From: Haematococcus lacustris
Taxonomy: Eukaryota > Chlorophyta > Chlorophyceae > Chlamydomonadales > Haematococcaceae
NCBI GenBank assembly: GCA_030144725.1
Contig: JASKMD010000029.1
Location: forward strand, 7,598,946 to 7,662,945
Reading direction: 5' to 3'
DNA: 64,000 nt
Shown: positions 56,480-64,000 of the stretch, piece after piece
Numbering within the stretch: the stretch's first letter is position 1
How the letters are laid out: each line of letters begins with the position of its first letter
Notes under the pieces: model-generated
What the model was told of the DNA's origin: nothing
Seen by the model: only the letters and a program-made list of their open reading frames with translations
Databases searched by the model: none
Translations under genes and position numbers: made by a program

Positions 56480-56722
56480 GCTAGGGGGATAACAAGTGCG
56501 CGGCACAGTTCGTCGCATGCAAGTCACTGCAGGTCTTGCGCATGCAGCCGCGAGTATCCGATGCAAGAGGCGAGAGGCACGCACCGAGCTGTGTCAGCAT
56601 TCTTAAGGCCGTAACAGAACAAGTTGACAATAGAGAGTAGTCGCGGGAGGAGCGCGCGCGGGCGGGCGCGGTCATCGGGGATCGGGATTGCAGGCATGCC
56701 GCGCAGATAAGCAGGTTGCTCA
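56480..56722. promoter_or_regulatory. Shared divergent promoter
   Basis: The 243 bp between the ankyrin gene start (minus) and the secreted-protein start (plus) must serve both. It is GC-rich, with GCGCGCGCGGGCGGGCGCGG at about 56651. No TATA box was clear on either strand. Confidence 0.45.
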
Positions 56723-59462
56723 ATGGGACGGTTGCAGGCGGCGCTGGGGTTGCTGGTGCTAGGAATCTGCTCCGCGGCTGCCACTGCGCACTGGAAAAAC
56801 GGACGCGCATTGCTTCAAGGGCACGGACGCGCATTGCTTCAAGGGCCCGCAAACCCGCGCCCTATACCAGGAGCGCTGAGGCCTGTGCGCACGCCCACTG
56901 GCAAGCAACCGGGTGAGTTGTGCGGCATGGCACACCTCCGCAATACAATCTCTGCACCTGCCTGAGCAATACCTTTCTCAAAAAAATTACAATGAATACC
57001 ATGAAGCTCTCAGAACCATAGGACCCTAAACAGGGGTGTTATTTCGTCTGTATGGAGTAAACCCCATGCCTTGCCAATGGTATGGATTTCCTCCACCTAC
57101 ACCAATGCCTGGCCCCTGCTCCTTGTCTTGGCCTGGGCGTCCTCCGCTCAGATGCCGCTCAGGGCTGAAGCGCATGCAAGGCTGATTTGAAATGGCTGAG
57201 TCAGAGGATGTCCTTCAGCGCTACCTTGCTGCCCTCCTACCACCTAGCTACACGTGCTGCCAGGTTAAACAAGACGGCCATCTTTGCATAGCCATGCTGC
57301 TGCTTCATCTAATACTGCTGCTGCATAGACACTGGTGCCGCTGCTTAGATGCTGCTGCCGCTGCTCGCATGCTTCTGCTGCTATTGAGCTTGCAAGCATA
57401 AGATGATGTTGGCCGCAATGGAGGAGAGGCTGAACAGGCCACTGCTGCTATTAAGGAGGTCAACACTGTCGAGGTTCCTCCCATTGTCGTGCAGAGTGGG
57501 TCAGTGGCAGGTTGTGTTTGTGGCCACATGTCGTGAGTAGCTGGTTGAGGTGCTGCAGGCGTGGCAGCAGCAGTCCTGAACCAGACCAACTATGCTGTCC
57601 TGTTCCAACGCTACCTGGCCAACACTCTGGGTGCTGGGCTGGCAGTGCGCAATGCGTCCACTGTGGCCATCACAGTGCCAAACCAAGCTGCGGCAAACAG
57701 TGAGCTGGGATAGCAGGGGGCAGGGGCAGGGGCAGGGGCAGGGGCAGGGGCAGGGGCAGGGGCAGGGGCAGGGGCAGGGGCAGGGGCAGGGGCAGGGGCA
57801 GGGGCAGGGGCAGGGGCAGGGGCAGGGGCAGGGGCAGGGGCAGGGGCAGGGGCAGGGGCAGGGGCAGGGGCAGGGCCAGCAATCATGAGTAGGTCATGTC
57901 TTATGGGAGGGCGGCAGGCACAGTCATTATATGCCAGTGTCTGTCCCAAGGCCATCATCAGCGGTGGCGAATGAGCGGCAGGCTGGTGCCTACCTGGGTT
58001 TGTGACTACAGCCTGCCAGTCTGCCTGCCTTGTCTAGGCAGCTGTGTATGCCGCGCTCCTGGTGCGCAGCCAGCTTCATCCAACGCGACAGTGGCACAGG
58101 GCCCCTGGTGGGCGCCAGTAACCAGTTCATCTCCGCCGTGCAGTTTGACAACAACTCCGCAGTGGCGTCCCTCAACGCCTCCTCAAGTGAGTGGGCCAGG
58201 CCGTCACACATTCATGTCAAGGCATCCATGCGAGACATGCGGAGGTGTTGACCTGTGGGCAGCTGGGTGCACCCTTGATGACTACCAACCCCATCCCTAG
58301 TGGCACGTTCCCTTCTAAGACCACTGGGCTTACCCTTCCCTTCCCCTTTACTTCATTCCCTTCCCCTCCATTACATTCCCTCCCTTTCGTTGTACCCTTC
58401 CTTTTCCTTTCATTCCCTTGCATTTCGTTTCATTCCCTTTCATTCCATCCTCTAATCTTTACTGCGCCTCTTGACTCATGGAGCCCGGGCAGCGCAGTCA
58501 GACAGGCCCCCTCCCGGTAGCAACGTCCCAGGCTCCCCACCAGTCTCCTCACACCCCCCAGCACCCTCCATCCGCCCCCTTTCACGTACCCTCCTCACAC
58601 ACAGCACTGCTTCTCTGAGCCACCATCCACAAACCCATGCCCCTCACAGCAAGCCAGTGGCTTGCTGCTTTGCACGGCCTCTGCTCTGCACGGCTCTGCT
58701 CTGTGGCTTGAACGGTCACAGACATATGGCCACTCAATGCACGCTAGCTGCCTGCGCACCGTCTTGCTTCCACTCCCTCCCTCCCTCCCCACCCTCCTTC
58801 CCACCCTCCCCAGCCTGCTGCTTGGGCTGCTGCTCTGCCTGTGATGTCCTGGCATGCCTCCTGCAGCCAACCGCAACCTGTACAACAGCAGCGAGGGAGT
58901 GCAGACGGCAGGCGACAACCAGGCCACCGCCATCGCACGAGGCACGTTCAACCCCGCTGCTGCACCCGTCAAGCCGGGCGGAGGGTCAGGGCCTGGGAGC
59001 AGAACCAGCCTGGGGAACAACAGCAGCACGGCCAGTACTGGCAGCCGTGGCAGTGGCGGGAATGGCAGCAGCAGCAGCAATGGCAGTCGATCACTGGAGG
59101 GGGTGTTGCAGACCAGTAGCCTGCGCCCCTCACAGGGTCCACCTGCCTCTACAGCTACTGGGGCACATGCCCCTGGCCCAGCAGCGGGCCCCAGCTCAGG
59201 CACTGTGGCAGCGCTGAGTATGCCAGGCTGGCCAAGCCCAGCCACACCTGCAGCCGAAGTGAAGACAACAGCACCCGTAGCACTAGCAGCAGCAGCAGCG
59301 GTGAAGGCAGCAGCAATGCCACCACCACCAGCAGCACCATCACCACCACAACCGCCACCACCTCGCAGTCCAGGAGGGGCCGGCAGAGAAAGTGGCAGCG
59401 CAGGCCCAAACCAAGCCCAGGGGCTGCAGGCGGTCACAGTGAAGGTGGCAGCGTTTGGGTGA
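56723..59462 (+). CDS. Predicted secreted Ser/Ala/Pro-rich glycoprotein
   Basis: Exons 56723-56912, 57403-57495, 57559-57699, 58070-58186 and 58867-59462 join with every boundary in phase 1 and give 378 residues. The N-terminus MGRLQAALGLLVLGICSAAA is a typical signal peptide, followed by two GRALLQG repeats. The middle (IKEVNTVEVPPIVV, NYAVLFQRYLANTLGAGLAV, NQFISAVQFDNNSAVASL) looks folded and rich in beta strands. N-glycosylation sequons include NQT, NAS, NTS and NSS. The last exon is Ser/Gly/Ala/Pro-rich with a PPPPAAPSPPQPPPP block of the hydroxyproline-rich type common in algal cell-wall and matrix proteins. No membrane segment or GPI signal is clear. Likely extracellular matrix (inference). 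The uniform phase-1 introns are typical of modular secreted proteins. Confidence 0.68.
57717..57876. repeat. (GGGGCA)n hexamer array in an intron
   Basis: About 26 perfect GGGGCA units lie in intron 3 of the secreted-protein gene. One strand is G-rich with regular G4 runs and is a quadruplex candidate. ORFs across it are artefacts. Confidence 0.95.
58200..58335 (+). repeat. Dispersed family C-like end, in an intron
   Basis: CATTCATGTCAAGGCATCC, GAGGTGTTGACCTGTGGGC, TGATGACTACCAACCCCATC and CTTCTAAGACCACTGGGCTT match copies at 52290 and 60640. It lies in intron 4 of the secreted-protein gene and is followed by a CATTCCCTTCC-rich stretch to about 58455. Confidence 0.65.
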
Positions 59463-59499
59463 GGGCTGGCCCTGCTGGCTGGCACCTCACCAGCTAGGC

Positions 59500-60470
59500 A
59501 TAGCGGCAGCAGGGGCAGCAGGGGCCAGCACATGCAAACAATTCATACGGCAACGCCAGTCTTTGCAGGCCTGGTGCATGGGGCGCCAAGGCAATGCTGC
59601 AGGCCTGTTGCAAGTTGGTGGAGAGGCCCTGGGGGAAGTGACCGGCTGAGGGGCAGGGTGGGGACCTGCTGACCCTGTAGATCCTGCCGGTCCTGCTGAT
59701 CCCGCTATACCCGCTGATCCCAGCTGCCCTACGCCCAGCCTGGTACCCAGCAGTGTGTCAGGGCAGCAGTGCAGTGATGAAAAGGACAGGCCCGAAAGCA
59801 ACAGCCTGGGGTCCTCACCCCCCCAGCCTGCAGCAATCGTGTCCTTGCTGCCCGCACCCACTCTAGCAGTTGCTGCAGGGGGCAGGGCTGAGTCAGGGGA
59901 GGAGGAGGTGGGTGTTGAGGGAGGGGCAGCAGGGGCTAGGGCGGAGTCCACAGCCCCCCAGTCTGCAGCAGGCAGGGTGGTGAAAGTGGATGAGTTCCGC
60001 ACCAGCAGGGTCAGCTCGATCTTGAACAGCCCCCAGCCCTGTGAGGAGGAGCTGGACAGCAGCAAGCCCACCAGGCCTGAGGACTGGAAGCCCAAGCCGG
60101 GTCAGGTGCAGGACCGCTTGATGCGGTCAGCCTGGAGCAAGCGGTCTGAGGCGCCGGTGCGGGGGCTCATGTGGTGGCCTTGGCTGGCCCAGGCCACCCC
60201 TGGGGACCTTGGCAAATGGGTGGACAGGGACTGCAACGCAGCCCCCAACCTCCAGCGTGCAGGGGGCGCCCACTGGAGCTGTGCAGGTGGCCACACCGAG
60301 GAAGACTTCCAGCCCAGGGCAAGGAATACCCAGCACTGGGCTTCAAGAAGCTGCGAGAGCGAGCCCCCAAGGCCCAAGCCCAGCAGCCTGTAGCACAGTA
60401 GCATGTGTGCACCGCGCAATGTTGAAGCTGTTGCTTACATCAGAGCATGTGTTTCATGCCAACATAGATT
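59500..60470 (+). pseudogene. Fanzor/TnpB-like family B copy
   Basis: The most complete family B. Early part broken (AWGAKAMLQACCKLVERPWG, then stops). From 59755 an open frame reads RVVKVDEFRTSRVSSIL, NSPQPCEEELDSSKPTRPED, QDRLMRSAWSKRSEAPVRG, LMWWPW and KWVDRDCNAAPNLQRAGG. One base is then lost relative to family, shifting the frame; the correct continuation (PLELCRWPHRG, LGFKKLRERAPKAQAQ) is in the next frame. The segment between the two halves (59650-59990) is a Ser/Pro/Glu spacer not seen in family A. The 3' end is CATGTGTTTCATGCCAACAT at about 60464. NAA-P replaces NAAL. Inactive. Confidence 0.72.
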
Positions 60471-61252
60471 TCCCGGCCTTCGCAAGCGGGTTGGGGTAGT
60501 GATCCAGGTATTGGTGCCGGATGCTTGCTGCATGCAAATAGTTCGGATTACCGATAACACAGCCCCTGCCCTGTAGTAATAGTAGGGGAACAACTGTGCT
60601 GGGTAGGTCCTCACAGGTGGGTAAGTACACCAGGCACACACTCATGTCGAGACATCCATGCCGAGGTGTTGACCTGTGGGTAGTCGGGTGCACCCTCGAT
60701 GACTACAAATCCCATTGCTGGTTGCACGTTCCCTCCTAAGCCAACGGGGCTCACCATCAAATTCTACAGCTTGATGCTTGTGAGGCTGACATATGGGTGG
60801 TTGCGGGCACTGTCGGCTGGGGATGGTTGGCTCTAGGAATACAACAGCTTGATATGATCATAGTCCAAGGGCTCAGGGCTTTTGAGCAGGTTGACCTTAT
60901 AGGTGATGCTCAATCAATTACAGGGGCACAAGGTAGCAGTCTCAGGGTGTGACATGTACACAGTATGTGAAAAACAAAACACTGGTACACGCTGTGTGGC
61001 TGTCAACATGGAGGGGGTTGAGGCAAGTCTAGGTGCATACTGCTGCTGTACGCCGGCACCAACAGACGGACTGCAGCAAGCCAAACAGTTGAAGCATAAC
61101 ACTCAGCCGTAGCATTACCACCATGAAGTCGACTTGGATAAGATGGTAGCCATCGAGCTGTTGGCTACGACCTTGGCGGTGACAGCAAAAGAGGGGTCCA
61201 TGACACGGTTGTGCTTCACAACAAACATCCAGTCGTAAAACCAAGATTAGCA

Positions 61253-61288
<36 letters not shown>

Positions 61289-61635
61289 GTCCCTGCACCC
61301 AACACCAACTTTGTCATCCGGCAAAAATGAAGCGCCAACTGGCAACACCAAGCAGCATACAACATCAACAATGCAACAATCCGTTTTGATCATACTTATG
61401 ATCGCTCGTGCGTTTGGCATATCACACACAACTGCTGTCTTGAGGTATATCACACACAGGAGTGGGCACCTGTTGCTCCAAGTTCCCTTTCCACTCCTGC
61501 TCCAAGGTGCTGGGCTTTAAAAGAGAGCCGGAGCCTACCACCCCACCCTACCAACACCCCATTCATCTCTCACTAGATTTGTCAGTCAAACCTCGGCACC
61601 CCAGGCCTTCCAAGGCACCCCAGGCTTCCAAGCCT
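60471..61635. other. Intergenic with repeat ends
   Basis: 60640-60800 is another dispersed family C-like end (GAGACATCCATGCCGAGGTG, TTGACCTGTGGGTAGTCGGG, CAGCTTGATGCTTGTGAGG). At 61130-61165 a stretch containing ATGAAGTCGACTTGGATAAG and TAGCCATCGAGCTGTTGG is echoed at about 62672-62715 on the other side of the SET gene. (CAG)n at 61250-61287. No gene seen. Confidence 0.5.
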
Positions 61636-62566
61636 TCAGACCTTAGCATCCCGGGCTGCCAGCATGCGGCTGATGTGCGCATTCAGGCGACATTTCTCAA
61701 GCTGGGCTTGGGGGACATGGGCAGCCCCGGATATTCGTCCAAAGCAGCTCTCCTCCCCGCAGTGGCAGTCAAATGGGGTGGCCATGTCAAACTCTGTGCT
61801 CACTGCAGGCAGCACAAGACGTGCAGCGTGAGTGGGAGCCTGCTAGTGGAGCTGGCTGGGCTGCCACCTGAGCGCTGCTGCTGGTCAGCAGGCAACCACA
61901 CCCTTGCATGGCAATGGCCAGGGATGGGTTTCCAGGGGCTAACAGGTGAGAAGTGGTCATTGCTCACAGCCTACTGCACACTGCCAATGCATAAATGCCC
62001 TCCCGTTCCAATGTGCTCACCGTAGTTGAAGGTCACCTCATCCCCTGGCTGTATGTCCCTCAGAGCCACCAGCTGGCGCTCAGCAGTGTCGAAGAACGCG
62101 GTGGGGTTGCAGCTGTGGTTGATGTACTCCAGGAGGGTGGGCTGCAGAACGATGTGCTCGTTCTCGCCGGTCTGCAGCGGAAGCGAATTGCAGCAAGTAA
62201 GTGGTGTGAGGGGGATCTGATATGCGGAAATGTGTGATCGGGAGCACCGCCACAGATGCTACGCTGGCAATTGCGCACTGTTCCACTGACTTGAACAGTG
62301 TACATGGTCGGCGCCGTTGTCACTTCTTTGGCGTCAAACCGTGAAATGACGGTTCCCGCAAGCACTTTGCGGGTGGCAAATACCGAGTTTTGCTGAGTGC
62401 TTGGACACCAGCGATGCTCGAGTGCGCCCAGTGTATCCTTAACCTCGGTGGCTAATTGCGCCATCTGGGCAGCCGAGGCCCCAAGGGGTGTGCCTGACGA
62501 CGAAACAACAAGCCGGGGTGCTGTAAGATCCAGATCAGGAATCAGGTGGGAATGATCCAATCGCAC
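61636..62566 (-). CDS. Small SET-domain protein with post-SET motif
   Basis: Three minus-strand exons, 62566-62291, 62171-62021 and 61802-61636, close in frame to 197 residues. The SET core is recognisable: VFATRKVLAGTVISRF at the front, EYINHSCNPTAFF (the NHSCNP S-adenosylmethionine/pseudoknot motif, about 110-115), and LVALRDIQPGDEVTFNY. A post-SET-like Cys cluster follows, CHCGEESCFG (C155, C157, C162), and the end is ISRMLAARDAKV. It lacks a separate pre-SET or any reader domain, so it is a minimal SET protein. The substrate (histone or other) cannot be told. The start Met gives about 55 residues before the SET core; an upstream exon is possible. It is divergent from BBS1 across 451 bp. 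Confidence 0.82.
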
Positions 62567-63017
62567 CGCAAACTATCGTCACGTCATCATTGGTATGTGA
62601 AAATGTCAAAAACAGAGGGACGGAAGCAAGCCCCATAGCAGATAATCAACTCTGCGCGGTGGCATGACCACGATGAAGTCGCTATTTGATGAGACTGTAG
62701 CTATCGAGCTGTTGCTGTGTAACTGACTTGTGGAATGGTTTGGAACCGGGACTCGCTATGGCAGCTCCAGGGGCATTTCAGTGTAAACATGTGACTGTAC
62801 AGCTTAGGCTCACTGTGCAGCTGGCTCGTTTGCACGGGGCAGCCAGGGGCTGCAAACCCACACAAATCCGCCGTGACGATCACCATCATGTTGTGCATGC
62901 CGCATATTTTGTGACGCGGTTGGGATTCGGACCTAGCCATCTCGCTCACGATGCGTGAAGTAGCGATGGTCCTGCTTCTTGCAGCATTACCGTGAACCCG
63001 GTGATCAAAATGTGGTG
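62567..63017. promoter_or_regulatory. Shared region between SET gene and BBS1
   Basis: 451 bp separate the two divergent start codons. It contains the echo of the 61130 repeat (ATGACCACGATGAAGTCGCT, ATCGAGCTGTTGCTG). No exon seen. Confidence 0.4.
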
Positions 63018-64000
63018 ATGAGCCCCGAGGAATGTGGTGACGAGGACGCTCCAGGCCCATCCGCAGCTGTTCGCAAGCTTGCAGGGCTTTCAAGCTCGGT
63101 CGGGCGGTCCGTTAGAGACCGCGCAGCAGGTTCGAAGTCAGTGTGGCTTGACGCCTGGTCAGACCCCGTCGCGTGCCTCTCCGCATATTCGCCATGCATG
63201 CACACATGCGACCTGTTCGGCGACGGGGACTGGAGGCTCGTTGTGGCCGACGAGGATCGCAAGCTCAAGGTGTGAAGCCTCGCGCCCCCCCCCCCATCCC
63301 TCCCCCCTGCCCCCTGCTGGTCATTGTTGTGCCACAGCTTCCACATGCAGGTCTGGAAGGGTACTCAGAAACAGTCCGACCATACATTGCTGGACACCCC
63401 AGTTGCCATCACCAGCTTCATCTCTGACACCACCCCACCTCGCCTGCCCAGCCTGGCAGTGGCGGCAGGGTCGCACATCTTCATCTACAGAAACCTCCGA
63501 CCCTACTACAAGTTTGTGCTGCCTGCTGAGGATGTCAACACAGAAGAGCAGGAGTGCTGGTGCGTGTAGAGTATGTGAGGCTGATGGGTTGTCATGCATA
63601 AGGTTCCCTGCAAGGCAGGCAGCCCAACCACCAGGCATCAGTCCCCCCTCCCCCTAAAGCTCAGTGCCAGTGTACTGTAGCAGCCCACTGAGGCCACCGC
63701 ATCACCACAGCCCCTGACCCCTGCGAAGGGCTGATCATGTTTCAGTGGGGGTTTGAAGGCAGCGGAGGAGCGGTGGGGGCAGCTGGGCCATCTCCCCCAG
63801 AAGGCAGGCAGCGGAGGTATACATGCATGTCGGACCAGGCAGGAGCAGCAGGAGTAATGGCGGCAGCAGTGGCAGCAGCAGGATGGCCAGCAGGGCGCAC
63901 CCTCCACCCCCTCCCCTCCCAACCTCCCTAACCCCTCACCCCCTCACCCCCTGCGCCCTACCCCCTCCACCCCCTAACCCCTCATATCACTCTTATCACC
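63018..64000 (+). CDS. BBS1: BBS1, BBSome subunit (5' part only)
   Basis: Core subunit of the BBSome, the coat complex that moves membrane proteins out of cilia/flagella on IFT trains. Only exons 63018-63269 and 63351-63559 are in the window; the codon at 63559 is split (TG|G) and the gene continues past the end. After about 40 acidic/basic residues, the beta-propeller start is clear: SVWLDAWSDPVACLSAYSPC, TCDLFGDGDWRLVVAD, RKLKVWKGTQKQSDHTLLD, SLAVAAGSHIFIYRNLRPYY and KFVLPAEDVNTEEQECW. These match animal and Chlamydomonas BBS1 in order and spacing. The upstream in-frame ATG at 62979 is an alternative start. The intron beyond 63559 ends the window in a C-rich, CCCCTAACC/CCCCTCACC-type low-complexity stretch. 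Confidence 0.9.

Noticed and set aside
57592..57958. GQ-repeat and AP-repeat ORFs
   Set aside because: Translation of the GGGGCA intronic array.
63880..64000. C-rich CCCCTAACC/CCCCTCACC stretch as a telomere
   Set aside because: Irregular units and not the chlorophyte CCCTAAAA repeat; it lies in a BBS1 intron.

Overview
The window is nuclear DNA of a chlorophyte green alga, most likely a volvocalean/chlamydomonadalean relative (Haematococcus-like in style; I cannot name the species). The evidence is short exons with GT-AG introns in nearly every gene, GC-rich coding sequence, TGTAA-type poly(A) signals, a plant-type allantoin synthase fusion, a plastid-type DUF1997 protein, SnRK-like kinases and BBS1 (so the cell is, or was, flagellate). 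Micro- and minisatellites are abundant. No bacterial operons, rRNA, tRNA or CRISPR arrays were seen.

Layout. 1-4.8 kb: satellites, diverged repeats and weak Ala-rich ORFs. 4.9-6.1 kb: allantoin synthase (+). 6.4-8.9 kb: three wrecked Fanzor/TnpB-like copies. 9.3-10.7 kb: DUF1997 protein (+). 12.1-17.5 kb: cytosolic HSP90, 20 exons (+). 18.7-21.8 kb: SnRK-like kinase copy 1 (+). 22-23.5 kb: nested repeats including a 396-bp hAT MITE. 23.7-26.7 kb: ArfGAP (+). 26.8-29.2 kb: a 2.4-kb hAT element with an 8-bp target duplication. 30.0-30.9 kb: Fanzor-like fragment. 32.4-39.2 kb: a MYND-TPR-RING protein with an N-terminal membrane anchor (-), its introns packed with simple repeats and one element end. 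39.5-40.3 kb: Fanzor-like fragment. 41.2-42.5 kb: unknown Ser/Pro-rich gene (-). 43.0-47.0 kb: cluster of Fanzor-like copies, one nested in another. 47.4-51.4 kb: kinase copy 2 (-), with another Fanzor-like fragment in an intron. 51.6-56.5 kb: ankyrin/coiled-coil protein (-). 56.7-59.5 kb: predicted secreted glycoprotein (+). 59.5-60.5 kb: Fanzor-like copy. 61.6-62.6 kb: small SET-domain protein (-). 63.0 kb to the end: start of BBS1 (+).

The main theme is a burst of TnpB/Fanzor-like (RuvC-fold, putatively RNA-guided nuclease) remnants: at least a dozen pieces in four sub-families (called A-D here). They are recognised by VDE(F/H)RTSR and DRDxNAAxN motifs. Family A pieces share one 3' end, are cut off at different 5' points, and several are flanked by 9-13 bp target duplications. 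That pattern is unexpected for DNA-transposon-borne Fanzors and suggests copying through an RNA intermediate. The other notable structure is the inverted kinase pair: core exons and introns are nearly identical while the terminal exons have diverged, which points to ectopic gene conversion. Two divergent gene pairs (ankyrin/secreted protein and SET/BBS1) share short promoters.

Exon coordinates were placed by eye from GT-AG sites, reading-frame phase and protein-family knowledge. Where every phase closes, the model is probably right; first exons and starts are the weakest part.
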